Source: Streptomyces aculeolatus (GTDB lineage Bacteria > Actinomycetota > Actinomycetes > Streptomycetales > Streptomycetaceae). Taken from it: a DNA stretch of 64,000 bases. The position numbers were made by a program, and so were the translations under genes. The notes under the pieces were generated by a model. That model had not been told where the DNA came from. It worked only from the letters and a program-made list of their open reading frames with translations, and did not search any database. Positions 1 to 8,427 of the stretch are shown piece after piece. The stretch spans positions 1 through 64,000 of the forward strand of contig NZ_JAINRD010000004.1 in NCBI RefSeq assembly GCF_020400605.1. Direction: 5' to 3'. Within the stretch, counting starts at the first letter, position 1. Every line of letters starts with the position of its first letter.

Positions 1-99
1 CGTACCGTCCGAGCTGCCCCCGTCGTCGCCGCAGGCGGCAAGCCCCAGTACCAGCGCAGAGGCCGCTGCGCCGGCACTGATCAACCGTACTGTCCTCAC
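1..99 (-). CDS. Lipoprotein N-terminus, truncated by window edge
   Basis: A GTG start on the minus strand at 99 opens 33 codons that run off the left edge. The peptide is a typical lipoprotein signal: basic start (VRTVRL), hydrophobic core, and lipobox LAAC with the lipidated Cys at about residue 23, followed by a flexible Gly/Ser/Asp linker (CGDDGGSSDG). A GGGG Shine-Dalgarno-like stretch lies about 8 nt upstream. The mature domain is outside the window. Such an N-terminus commonly precedes a solute-binding or other surface-anchored domain, but the function cannot be assigned here. Confidence 0.8.
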   Translation of the reverse strand, partial: MRTVRLISAGAAASALVLGLAACGDDGGSSDGT

Positions 100-408
100 T
101 GTTGAACCCCTTTGTCCTCGGCGCTGGTTTACGACCAGATGAAGATCATCCAGCGTGCGCTGGGCGTCAGCCTACCGACGGGCGCCTCTCGCGAACAGGT
201 CTAGGCCACTGCCGTGACCTGCCTGCAATCAGGCGCTTCCGACTGCTTCCGTTTCGCATTTCTCCGCTACGCACGGTAGTCACCCGGTCGGGCCTCTCGG
301 CGGTGATGGCGGGCCGTCCGGCCCTTAGCGTTGATCACGTGGCGCAGGCAGGGTGGCCACCGTCAGCCATCCCCGACCGCCGCAGAGCGCGCGAGATCCG
401 AGGTAGCC
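100..408. other. Intergenic region left of the nar scar
   Basis: This 309-bp gap contains no convincing complete gene. Positions 112-204 read as a short coding-like stretch (SALVYDQMKIIQRALGV, ending in TAG) that opens just after a stop, possibly the 3' scrap of a lost gene. At 311-324 there is a perfect dyad, GGGCCG-TC-CGGCCC. It lies about 85 bp before the narG remnant, where a DevR/OsdR-type response-regulator site is known for nar genes in Streptomyces. The match to that consensus is only partial, so this is a suggestion. Confidence 0.4.
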
Positions 409-1218
409 GTGGCCGGAACCGACGGTGCAGCCACCGACCTGCTGTTGCGTACGGGCCGCTGGTTCACCCGCGGCGAGGTCTCCCCCGACCTACGTACGGT
501 GACGAAAGCGGGCGGCAGAGCGGGCGACGTCTTCTACCGCGACCGGTGGAGCCACGACAAGGTGGTCCGCTCCACACACGGTGTGAACTGCACCGGTTCG
601 TGCCGCTGGAAGGTCTACGTCAAAGACGGGATCATCACCTGGGAGACCCAGGAGACCGACTACCCCTCGGTCGGGCCCGACCGGCCCGAGTACGAACCGC
701 GCGGCTGCCCGCGCGGCGCCGCCTTCTCCTGGTACACCTACTCCCCCACCCGCGTCCGCTCCACCGACGCCGGCACCAAGGCGGCGGGCTTCTCGCTGGT
801 GACGGTCCTGTTCCGGCCGTTCGGCGGCTGGCTGTCGGACCGGGTGCACCCGGCGGTGGTCACGTCGTGGTCGCTGGGCATCGTCGGGCTCTTCGCGGTG
901 GTGCAGTCCTTCGACCCGGAGCTGGACCCGGTGGGCACGATCTGCCTGCTGGTGATGGCCGCGGGCCTGGGCGCGGCGAGCGGCGCGGTCTTCGCGCTGG
1001 TCGCGCAGGTCACGCCGCAGTCGCAGGTGGGCAGCGTGACGGGCATCGTGGGCGCGATGGGCGGCCTCGGCGGGTTCGTGCCGCCGCTGGTGATGGGGGC
1101 GATCTACAGCTCGAAGGGGTCGTACTCGATCGGCTTCATGCTGCTGTCGGACCTGGCCCTGGCGGGCTGCGTGTACGCCTTCGGGCGGATGAGAACGGCG
1201 GGCCGGGCCAGGGGATGA
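409..1218 (+). pseudogene. narG'-'narK deletion fusion (nitrate reductase alpha 5' end joined to nitrate transporter 3' end)
   Basis: The first ~120 codons are unmistakably the N-terminus of respiratory nitrate reductase alpha (NarG). They include the FS0 iron-sulfur segment HGVNCTGSC and the downstream RGCPRG cysteine, plus the conserved YPSVGPDRPEYEPRG stretch. Just after SPTRVR (around 760-770) the frame continues into the C-terminal half of a NarK-type MFS nitrate/nitrite transporter (AAGF..RPFGGWLSDR, then the glycine-rich GIVGAMGGLGGFVPP segment). The chosen GTG start has GAGG 5 nt upstream; an earlier TTG in frame lacks this. Everything between (rest of narG, any narHJI, start of narK) is absent, so neither activity can remain. 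The reading frame is intact across the junction and could still give a roughly 269-aa chimera with an Fe-S fragment and about five or six membrane helices. I infer a single internal deletion of a nar operon. Confidence 0.9.
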
Positions 1219-1233
1219 ACCGGCCCGCCGAGT

Positions 1234-1767
1234 TCAGCGGTCCAGCGGGGCACCCACGTCGTACAGGTGGTGGATCACGTCGTGCACGAAGTAGCGCGCG
1301 AACGAGTCGACCGTGAACGCCGCACCGTCGCTGCGGAACCCCGGCCGCCGCCACTCTCCCTCGCCGACCTCGTCCAGGTGCTCCGCCAGCGTCTCGCCCC
1401 ACGCCGACAGCTCCGCCGCCACCCGCAGCGGGTCCTGCTCCCCGTACCGGTCCTCCGCCGCCGTCTCGTCCTGGTCCCAGTCGGCGAACCGCGGGGCGTC
1501 CTCGGTCAGCATCCGGCGCAGCCTCTCGTCGCCCAGCCGGAACACGTCGCGCACGTGGCAGGCGTACTCCAGCGCCGACCACACGTCCGGCCGCGGCCGC
1601 GCCCGCAGCCGCTCCGGCTCGTCGCCCAGGACCTGCACCCAGCGCACCGCGCTCTTCCGCGCCAGCCCGGAGACGTCCTGCGGGCGGGTCTCGGCCGCCG
1701 CGAAGCCGCACTCGGGGCAGGGGCGTTCCAGGACCCAGGTCCAGTCCTTGGTGTCCGGTGTGATCAT
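1234..1767 (-). CDS. DinB-fold protein (DinB_2-like)
   Basis: A 177-aa protein. The ATG at 1767 has GGGAG about 10 nt upstream. Residues ~20-175 resemble the DinB/YfiT four-helix bundle family of putative metal-dependent enzymes, including thiol-S-transferase relatives. Likely metal-site histidines are visible in YACHVRDVF and near the C-terminus in FVHDVIHHLYDVG. An N-terminal CPECG motif (Cys-x-x-Cys) is typical of the actinobacterial subgroup. It runs convergent to the nar remnant, with only 15 bp between the stops. The substrate is unknown; metal binding is inferred from the family. Confidence 0.7.
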   Translation of the reverse strand: MITPDTKDWTWVLERPCPECGFAAAETRPQDVSGLARKSAVRWVQVLGDEPERLRARPRPDVWSALEYACHVRDVFRLGDERLRRMLTEDAPRFADWDQDETAAEDRYGEQDPLRVAAELSAWGETLAEHLDEVGEGEWRRPGFRSDGAAFTVDSFARYFVHDVIHHLYDVGAPLDR

Positions 1768-1838
1768 GCCGTCCAGTCTCCCTGCGGAAGACTGTGCAGC
1801 ACCAGCGAGAATTCGTTGAACGGTCCGGTAAGCAATGC

Positions 1839-2441
1839 TTAATCGACGGCCCACCGCTGCAGCAGTCCCCAGGCGAACTCGGCGGTGCACGCGCGCGGTT
1901 CGCCCGCCTCGTCCGGCGCGGTGAAGTCCAGCGCGAACCGAGGGGCGGCCGCGCCCTCGCGCGGCGCCGCGGGCGGGAAGGCGCGGGCGACCTCGTCGAC
2001 GGTGCAGCCCCACGGCGCCAGGTCGGCGAGCGTGCGCAGCGCGGGCCCCTCCGCCTCCGGGGCGCGGACGAGCCAGGCGTTGAGCGCGACGCCGCCCACG
2101 CCGCACGTCGCCTCGAACCGCAGGTCCGGCCAGAGCGGGACCCGCCAGACGTGCACGTCCAGCGCCGTGTCGCCGTACGCGCGCCGCGTCACCGACGCGG
2201 CGGGGCCGAGCAGCGCGGCGAAGTCCCGGGCCCGCGCGGCGCCCGGGGCCCCGCCGCCGCGGGCGCGGAGCCGGCCCTGCCAGCGGCGGTTGGCCTCGCG
2301 CATCGCGGTACGGGGCACGCCGAGCGTGCGCAGCGCGTCGGCGACCAGAGCGGGCTGGAAGTCCTGCATGCGGCGCAGCAGGACGAGTTGGAACCGCACG
2401 GGGCCGGGCGGCGGGACGTCGTCGTCCAGCAGGGAGCGCAT
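1839..2441 (-). CDS. Hypothetical protein
   Basis: A 200-aa soluble protein I do not recognise. The ATG at 2441 has GAGG very close (2 nt), so the start is uncertain. It opens with an acidic stretch (MRSLLDDDVPPPGPVRF), followed by a basic, Arg-rich middle (ANRRWQGRLRARGGG) and a hydrophilic C-terminal half. There is no signal peptide or membrane segment. It lies 59 bp downstream of the LacI gene on the same strand and could be co-transcribed, but nothing in it suggests sugar metabolism. Confidence 0.55.
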   Translation of the reverse strand: MRSLLDDDVPPPGPVRFQLVLLRRMQDFQPALVADALRTLGVPRTAMREANRRWQGRLRARGGGAPGAARARDFAALLGPAASVTRRAYGDTALDVHVWRVPLWPDLRFEATCGVGGVALNAWLVRAPEAEGPALRTLADLAPWGCTVDEVARAFPPAAPREGAAAPRFALDFTAPDEAGEPRACTAEFAWGLLQRWAVD

Positions 2442-2500
2442 CGCCTCATTGTCGCCGCCCGGGGCGCCGCACCGGGGACGGGGCGCACGGCCCGCCGCGC

Positions 2501-3532
2501 TCAGCGCGGCGGGCCCGTGGAGCCGCGCGGGGTCAGTGCCGGGGTCGGCACCTGCCGGGACTCGGCTTCCCCCGTGGTCATCAGGGCGAACAGCGTCCGC
2601 GCCACCTCGGCCCCGAAGCCGTGCACGTCGTGGCTCATCGCGGAGAGCGTGGGGTGGGTGAGCCGGCACAGCTGCGAGTCGTCCCAGGCGAGCAGCGAGA
2701 GGTCCGCGGGCACCGAGAGACCCATCTCGGACGCCACGGACAGACCGGCGACGGCCATGATGTCGTTGTCGTAGAGGATCGCTGTGGGCCGCTCCGCGGA
2801 GGACAGCAGGGTGCGGGTGGCGCGGGCGCCGTCCTCGCCGGAGAACCCGGTGGGCGTCTGCCGGCCCGCGTCCAGGCCGAGTTCGCGGACGGTGGCCGCG
2901 AAGGCGGCGTTGCGGATCGCGCTGTGGCCCAGTTCCGCCGCTCCTCCGACGTGTGCGACGCGCCGGTGGCCGAGCGCGGCCAGATAGCGCACGGCCTCCG
3001 CGACGGCGGTGCCGTCGTCCGTCCACAGCGAGGGGAATCCGCCGGTCAGCGAGGGGTGGCCGACGGCGATCACCGGCATGCCCAGGGCACCGAGCGCCGG
3101 CAGCCTCGGGTCGTCGGTGAGGAAGTCCACCAGGATCGACCCGGCGACCTGCTTGGACTTCCACCACCGCTCCTGCTGCGCCACCTCCTCGTCCAGGTCG
3201 CGGACCAGTCGCAGCAGCAGCGAGCACGACTGCTCGGCGAGCACGCTCTCGATGCCGGAGACGAACTCCATGTAGAACGGCTCCAGGCCGAGGAGCCGGG
3301 CCGGCCGGCAGATCGCCAGGCCCACGGCGTCGACCCGGGAGCTGGACAGCGAGCGGGCGGCGAGGTTCGGCGCCCAGCCCAGCTCACGGGCCGCGGCGAA
3401 GATGCGGTCGCGGGTCGCGTCGGCCAGGCCGGGGCGGTTGTTGAAGGCCAGCGAGACGGCGCCCTTGGACACCCCGGCGCGGGCCGCGACGTCCTTGATC
3501 GTCACCTTGGCCGGCGGGCCGTCGGCGCTCAC
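2501..3532 (-). CDS. LacI-family transcriptional regulator of the beta-mannoside locus
   Basis: A 343-aa LacI/GalR regulator of normal length. The N-terminal helix-turn-helix is at residues ~9-30 (VTIKDVAARAGVSKGAVSLAFNN), with the hinge helix LAARSLSSSR at ~57-66. A periplasmic-binding-protein-like effector domain follows to the end. The GTG start overlaps the stop of the upstream beta-mannosidase gene by 4 bp (GTGA), so the two are translationally coupled. The likely role is a repressor released by a mannose-containing oligosaccharide. Two sites sharing the AACCGGT core in the divergent promoter region (6088-6095 and 6173-6188) are good operator candidates. The effector identity is inferred from the neighbours. 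Confidence 0.9.
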   Translation of the reverse strand: MSADGPPAKVTIKDVAARAGVSKGAVSLAFNNRPGLADATRDRIFAAARELGWAPNLAARSLSSSRVDAVGLAICRPARLLGLEPFYMEFVSGIESVLAEQSCSLLLRLVRDLDEEVAQQERWWKSKQVAGSILVDFLTDDPRLPALGALGMPVIAVGHPSLTGGFPSLWTDDGTAVAEAVRYLAALGHRRVAHVGGAAELGHSAIRNAAFAATVRELGLDAGRQTPTGFSGEDGARATRTLLSSAERPTAILYDNDIMAVAGLSVASEMGLSVPADLSLLAWDDSQLCRLTHPTLSAMSHDVHGFGAEVARTLFALMTTGEAESRQVPTPALTPRGSTGPPR

Positions 3533-6030
3533 GCGGGTTCCACGCAGAAGAGGGCGGCCCGCACGGCGGCGACGGCGGGGTCGTCCGCGCCCGGCGCCGC
3601 GGGCGCAGCGGGTACGGGCCAGCCGCGGACGACGACGGTCGCGCGCTCGCCGGGCAGCAGCGTCAGCAGCCCACGGTCGGCGGTGGCGGCCGGGTCGAGC
3701 CGGTCGGGCTGCAGGAGCAGGTCTCGTACGAAGGTGTGGGCGGTGACCACGACGTCGACCCTATCCGGCTCCGGGCCCGCGGCGCGTACCACCTCGACGG
3801 CGAACTGCGGCCGCGGGTACGCGAAGTCCTTGTCCCGCGCCGGGAAGTGCAGCGCCCGCAGCCCTTCCGCCTCGGCGACCAGCAGCTCTTTCGCGGAGGC
3901 AGCGGACGGCAGCAGCCCGTCGGGCACCGGCACCTCGGCGACGGCCCGCGGCCCGGCGGCGAACGGTACCTGCGCCGCGGCGACCACGCCGCCGTCGACC
4001 GCCGTGCGGCGCAGCGCGAGGGTGCCCGACCAGGGTTGCGCGGACTGGTTGACGACGGCCACGCAGAGGCCGCCCGCCCGCTCGCCGGCCTCGTCCTGCT
4101 CGCGGGGGGTGCCCTGCTCGCGCACGGTCAGCAACCGGTCGGCGTAGAGCCGGCGCAGCTCGTGGTACAGAGGCTTGGGGCGGCCGTCGCCGTCGACGGC
4201 GGACCAGGAGGTGACCGGCCAGCAGTCGTTGAGCTGCCAGAGCACCGTGCCCGCGCACACCGGCCAGTGCGACCGCCAGTGCTCGATGCCGGCGGCGATC
4301 GCCCGGGCCTGGTTCACCTGCATGAGGTAGTGCCAGCGGGCGAAGTCGGCGGTCCCGTCGGGGACGTCGAAGTGGCGGGCCAGGCCGCGCTCCAGCTTGC
4401 CGTTGCCGTCGTCGGCCTTCTGGTGGTGGAGCATCGCGGGCGAGGCCGCGGCGAGCTGCGGGCCGTCCCCGAGGGCGCGGCGGAGCGTGGCCCAGGCGGG
4501 CGGCGCCTGCCAGCCGAACTCGGCGACGAAGCGCGGGACGGCGGCGCGGTAGTCGGTGTAGTCGGCGCGGTTCCACACCTCCCAGTCGTGGTGGTTGCCG
4601 TGCGCGGGGTCGTTGGGGTGGTGCACCCAGGACCCGGACCAGGGGCTGCCCGGCCAGTACGGACGCGTGGGGTCCAGCTCGGCGACGACGCGCGGCAGCA
4701 CGCCGAGGTAGTAGCCCTCGCCCCAGGAGTCGCCGGCGAGCGCCTCCTCCCAGTCCCAGTCGCGAAAGCCCCACAGGTTCTCGTTGTTGCCGCACCACAG
4801 CACCAGCGAGGGGTGCGGCATGAGCCGGACGACGTTGTCGCGGGCCTCCGCCTCGACCTCGCCGCGCAGCGGCTGGTCCTCGGGGTAGGCGGCGCAGGCG
4901 AACGGGAAGTCCTGCCAGACCATGAGGCCGAGTTCGTCGCAGGCGGCGTAGAAGTCGTCGCTCTCGTAGATGCCGCCGCCCCAGACGCGTACGAGGTCGA
5001 CGCCCGCGTCCGCCGCCTGCCGCAGCCGCTCGCGGTAGCGGGCGGGGGTGAGGCGGGACGGGAGGGCGTCGTCGGGGATCCAGTTGACGCCGCGGGCGAA
5101 GAGCGGTTCGCCGTTGACGACGAGGGTGAAGCGGGAGCCGCGGGCGTCGGCGGCGGTGTCGAGGCGGACGTCGCGGAAACCGATGCGGCGGGTCCAGGCG
5201 TCCAGGAGCGGGCCCTCGGCGGTGTCGCCGTCGTGGAGGGTGACCTCCAGCGCGTAGAGCGGCTGGCCGCCGTAGCCGCGGGGCCACCACAGCTCGGGGC
5301 GGGCGAGGGCGAGCCCGACGCCGGCGGCGTCGGCGCCGTCGAGCACCGCCGTCGCCTCCGCGTCACCGACGCGGGCGCGGACGGTGAGCGGGCGGTGTGC
5401 GCCCGTGCCGGTGCGCTCGACGTCGAGGCGCACGTCGACGCGGCCGGTGCCGTCGGCGTCGACGGTCACCAGCGGACGCACCCGGGCCAGCCGCGCGGTG
5501 CTCCAGCGCTCCAGCCGGGCGGGGCGCCAGATGCCTGCGGTGACCAGCGTCGGACCCCAGTCCCAGCCGAAGGAGCAGGCCATCTTGCGGATGTACGGGA
5601 AGGGTTCGGGATAGGCGTTGGGCCGGTCGCCGGTGCGGGCGCGTACCTCCTCGGCCGCGGCGTAGGCGGAGGTGAACGCCACCGCCAGAGTGCCGCCGCG
5701 GCCGGTGACGTCGAAGCGGTAGCCGCGGTGCATGTTGCGGGTGGCGCCGAGCGGTTCGCCGGCGAGCCGGAGCGCGGCGGCGGTGTCGAGGCCGTCGAAG
5801 ACGAGGTCGGTCCGTTCGTGCGGCCCGTCGTAGGGCTCGATCTCCGTCTCGTACGTCCAGTCCCGCCGGCCGACCCAGGCGACGTCGGTCTCGTTCGTGC
5901 CGAGGTACGGGTCGGGGATGACGCCGGCGGCGAGCAGGTCCGTGTGGACGCAGCCCGGCACCCGTGCGGGGAGCCGGTCCCTGCCGTGCCACAGGGTCCA
6001 GCCCTCGGTGAGCGGGATGACGTCCTTCAT
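3529..6030 (-). CDS. Beta-mannosidase, glycoside hydrolase family 2
   Basis: An 833-aa GH2 enzyme predicted to remove terminal beta-1,4-mannose from imported manno-oligosaccharides in the cytoplasm; no signal peptide is seen. It has the family order: N-terminal jelly-roll (~1-190), Ig-like sandwich, TIM barrel (~300-600), and C-terminal beta domains. The acid/base Glu is in WCGNNENLWGF (~415) and the nucleophile Glu in FVAEFGWQ (~503). The ATG at 6030 is preferred over an in-frame start at 6174: it has GGAG 7 nt upstream and begins at MKDVIPLTEGW, the usual family start, and the upstream extension would consume the operator region. It is divergent from the ABC importer at 6224 and coupled to the LacI gene. 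Confidence 0.95.
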   Translation of the reverse strand: MKDVIPLTEGWTLWHGRDRLPARVPGCVHTDLLAAGVIPDPYLGTNETDVAWVGRRDWTYETEIEPYDGPHERTDLVFDGLDTAAALRLAGEPLGATRNMHRGYRFDVTGRGGTLAVAFTSAYAAAEEVRARTGDRPNAYPEPFPYIRKMACSFGWDWGPTLVTAGIWRPARLERWSTARLARVRPLVTVDADGTGRVDVRLDVERTGTGAHRPLTVRARVGDAEATAVLDGADAAGVGLALARPELWWPRGYGGQPLYALEVTLHDGDTAEGPLLDAWTRRIGFRDVRLDTAADARGSRFTLVVNGEPLFARGVNWIPDDALPSRLTPARYRERLRQAADAGVDLVRVWGGGIYESDDFYAACDELGLMVWQDFPFACAAYPEDQPLRGEVEAEARDNVVRLMPHPSLVLWCGNNENLWGFRDWDWEEALAGDSWGEGYYLGVLPRVVAELDPTRPYWPGSPWSGSWVHHPNDPAHGNHHDWEVWNRADYTDYRAAVPRFVAEFGWQAPPAWATLRRALGDGPQLAAASPAMLHHQKADDGNGKLERGLARHFDVPDGTADFARWHYLMQVNQARAIAAGIEHWRSHWPVCAGTVLWQLNDCWPVTSWSAVDGDGRPKPLYHELRRLYADRLLTVREQGTPREQDEAGERAGGLCVAVVNQSAQPWSGTLALRRTAVDGGVVAAAQVPFAAGPRAVAEVPVPDGLLPSAASAKELLVAEAEGLRALHFPARDKDFAYPRPQFAVEVVRAAGPEPDRVDVVVTAHTFVRDLLLQPDRLDPAATADRGLLTLLPGERATVVVRGWPVPAAPAAPGADDPAVAAVRAALFCVEPA

Positions 6031-6087
6031 GGGTGCTCCAATCTCGGGTCTCGCGCCAACGTAGCCGCCCCTCTCCCCTCTGTCCAT

Positions 6088-6095
6088 AAACCGGT
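6088..6095. promoter_or_regulatory. Putative LacI operator, proximal to beta-mannosidase
   Basis: AAACCGGT, sharing the AACCGGT core with the stronger palindrome at 6173-6188. On the minus strand it abuts TTGACC, which could be a -35 element for the mannosidase gene. It is a half-strength match, and the operator function is inferred. Confidence 0.45.
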
Positions 6096-6172
6096 CAAGT
6101 TCTTTCTCTGTCGCAAAGGTTGACGTCATTACCGGGCTAAGGGAAGGTTCCACGTCAAGAAAAGGGGCCTTC

Positions 6173-6188
6173 ACTCAACCGGTTCAGT
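6173..6188. promoter_or_regulatory. Putative LacI operator palindrome
   Basis: The 16-bp dyad ACTCAACCGGTTCAGT has a perfect AACCGGTT core and the CpG centre typical of LacI-family operators. It lies 36 bp upstream of the substrate-binding protein start, in the promoter region shared with the divergent mannosidase. The adjacent LacI protein is the obvious candidate ligand. Confidence 0.65.
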
Positions 6189-6223
6189 ACCACGGCCGGA
6201 CTCAGCGAACGGAGATGGTGACG

Positions 6224-7543
6224 ATGAGGGGAAGAGCGCTCGCCGGTGCGCTGCTGGCTACCGCACTCGCGACGACGGCGGGCTGCACGGGCAGCGGGGC
6301 CTCGTCGCAGAAGCAGGAGGCGAAAGCGGCCGGGGACCCGGGGAAGGTCTCCGGCACGATCGAGGTGATCACGCACCGCACCGACCTCGTCGAGGACGGC
6401 ACGATGGACGCCTACGCGGCCGAGTTCCGCAAGACGTACCCGAACGTCGAGGTCGAGTTCGACGGCGTCACCGACTACGAGGGCGAAGTCAAGACCCGGA
6501 TGAACTCGGACGACTACGGCGACGTGCTCATGATCCCGGGCCGGGTGAAGAAGAACGACTACCCCCGCTTCTTCGCCTCCCTGGGCAAGCAGTCCGAGCG
6601 CAGCGAGAAGTTCCGCTTCACCGACTACTCCACGGTCGACGGCGAGGTCTACGGGGTCAGCATCTACGGCAGCATCCCCGGCTTCGTCTACAACAAGCGC
6701 ATCTGGGAGCAGGCCGGCGTCACCGGATGGCCCACCACGCAGGCCGAGTTCCTCGACGGCCTGAAGGCCGTGAAGGACCGCACCGACGCCGTCCCGTACT
6801 ACACCAACTTCAAGGACGCCTGGCCGCTGGCGCAGTGGTGGCCCGCCCAGGCGTCGGCCACCTGCGACGAGCGGGCGGACGTCGAGGTGGTCGAGGGCGA
6901 CCCCTTCGCCGAGGGCGGTGCCGTCCGGACCGTGGACACCCTCCTGTACGACATCGTGGACCGGGGGCTGGCCGAGAAGGACCCGACCACCACCAACTGG
7001 GAGGGCTCCAAGCCGCAGCTCGCCAAGGGCGAGATCGCCACGATGTTCCTCGGCTCCTGGGCCGTGGTCCAGATGCGCGACGCCGCCGAGCAGGCCGGCA
7101 CCGACCCGGACGACATCGGCTTCATGCCGTTCCCGCACCAGGTCGACGGGAAGTTCTGCGCCGGCCTGTCACCCGACTACCAGCAGGCCGTGAGCATCCA
7201 CTCCGCGCACAAGGAGGCCGCACGCGCCTGGGTCGACTGGTTCGCGGAGAAGTCCGGCTACCCCGAGGACAACATGAACGTCTCCACCCTGCGCAGCGCC
7301 CCGCTGCCCGGCGTGCTCGCCGAGTACGAGAAGCAGGACGTGCGGCTGCTGGAGCTGGACCAGTCCAGGGGTGCGGAGCTGAAGGAGCTGGACGACGCCT
7401 CCGAGGTCGGCATCGACGACCCCGACTACCGCCAGGAACTCGTCGACATCGCCCGCGGCGCCCGGGACGGCAGCGCCGACGACCTCTTCGCCGACCTCTC
7501 CGAGCGCTGGACGGGCGCCGCCGGGGAGCTGGGTTACCGGTGA
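6224..7543 (+). CDS. Sugar ABC transporter substrate-binding lipoprotein (likely manno-oligosaccharide)
   Basis: A 439-aa family 1 extracellular solute-binding protein. The signal peptide ends in lipobox TAGC with the lipid-anchored Cys at residue 21. The mature part begins after a Gln/Lys/Ala-rich linker and shows the usual mixed alpha/beta binding-protein pattern (SIYGSIPGFVYNKRIWEQAG; MFLGSWAV). GGAG at 6211-6214 sets the start at ATG 6224, because an ATG at 6215 would touch the Shine-Dalgarno. The stop overlaps the first permease gene (GTGA). Divergence from a beta-mannosidase and a LacI regulator suggests that it captures beta-mannosides; the exact ligand is inferred. Confidence 0.92.
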   Translation: MRGRALAGALLATALATTAGCTGSGASSQKQEAKAAGDPGKVSGTIEVITHRTDLVEDGTMDAYAAEFRKTYPNVEVEFDGVTDYEGEVKTRMNSDDYGDVLMIPGRVKKNDYPRFFASLGKQSERSEKFRFTDYSTVDGEVYGVSIYGSIPGFVYNKRIWEQAGVTGWPTTQAEFLDGLKAVKDRTDAVPYYTNFKDAWPLAQWWPAQASATCDERADVEVVEGDPFAEGGAVRTVDTLLYDIVDRGLAEKDPTTTNWEGSKPQLAKGEIATMFLGSWAVVQMRDAAEQAGTDPDDIGFMPFPHQVDGKFCAGLSPDYQQAVSIHSAHKEAARAWVDWFAEKSGYPEDNMNVSTLRSAPLPGVLAEYEKQDVRLLELDQSRGAELKELDDASEVGIDDPDYRQELVDIARGARDGSADDLFADLSERWTGAAGELGYR

Positions 7544-8427
7544 CCGCACTGAGGCGCCGGCCGGCGGGCGGCGGCGCGGTGCCGTGGCTGTTCCTCGCCG
7601 TCCCGCTGGCGCTGCTCATCACGTTCACGTACGCGCCCGTCGCGAACATGGTCGCGTACAGCTTCACCGACTGGGACGGGCTGAGCCCGGAGCTGAACTA
7701 CGTCGGCACGGAGAACTACTCCGACCTCTTCACCCGCTCCGAGCTGTTCGAGGTCTTCTTCGTCAGCGGCTACTACCTCGCCGCCTCCGCGGTGCAGATC
7801 GCGCTGGCGCTGTACTTCGCGACGGTGCTCAGCTTCAACGTCCGCTTCCGCAACTTCTTCAAGGGCGTCCTGTTCTTCCCGTACCTGGTCAACGGCGTCG
7901 CCATCGGCTTCGTCTTCCTCTACTTCTTCCAGGACGGCGGCACGCTCGACGCGCTCTTCGGCCTCTTCGGCGACGAGCCCGACCGCGCCTGGCTGGGCGA
8001 CTCCACCTCCGCCAACGCCTCGCTCGCCGGAGTGTCGGTGTGGCGCTTCATGGGGCTGAACTTCGTGCTCTTCCTCGGCGCGATCCAGTCCGTCCCGGGC
8101 GAGCTGTACGAGGCCGCCGAGCTGGACGGCGCGAACCGCTGGCAGCAGTTCCGGCACATCATCGCGCCCGGCATCCGGCCGGTGATCAGCCTCAGCGTGA
8201 TCCTGGCGATCTCCGGTTCGCTGGCGGTCTTCGAGATCCCGTACGTCATGACGGGCGGCGCGACCGGCACCGAGACGTTCGTGATCCAGACGGTCGACCT
8301 GGCGTTCACGTTCAACAAGACCGGGCTGGCCTCGGCGGCGGCCGTGGTGCTGCTGCTGATCGTGCTCGCGGTGACCTGGGTGCAGCGGGCGCTGGTGCCG
8401 GACGACAAGGCGGGTGATCTGGTATGA
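7540..8427 (+). CDS. ABC sugar transporter permease 1 (MalF-like)
   Basis: A 295-aa inner-membrane permease with about six transmembrane helices. The first is at residues ~10-35 (PWLFLAVPLALLITFTYAPV). The cytoplasmic EAA loop that contacts the ATPase is clear (EAAELDGANRWQQF..IAPGIRP, ~190-220). GTG start 7540 overlaps the preceding stop by 4 bp, and its own stop overlaps the next gene by ATGA, so three proteins are co-translated. No ATPase is encoded nearby; in streptomycetes such importers share the MsiK ATPase. Confidence 0.93.
   Translation: MTALRRRPAGGGAVPWLFLAVPLALLITFTYAPVANMVAYSFTDWDGLSPELNYVGTENYSDLFTRSELFEVFFVSGYYLAASAVQIALALYFATVLSFNVRFRNFFKGVLFFPYLVNGVAIGFVFLYFFQDGGTLDALFGLFGDEPDRAWLGDSTSANASLAGVSVWRFMGLNFVLFLGAIQSVPGELYEAAELDGANRWQQFRHIIAPGIRPVISLSVILAISGSLAVFEIPYVMTGGATGTETFVIQTVDLAFTFNKTGLASAAAVVLLLIVLAVTWVQRALVPDDKAGDLV

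Noticed and set aside
2621..4147. Very long open frame on the plus strand opposite the LacI and mannosidase genes
   Set aside because: It is antisense to two genes with clear domains. Its product is low-complexity Arg/Gly/Ala-rich, as expected from high third-position GC on the reverse strand.
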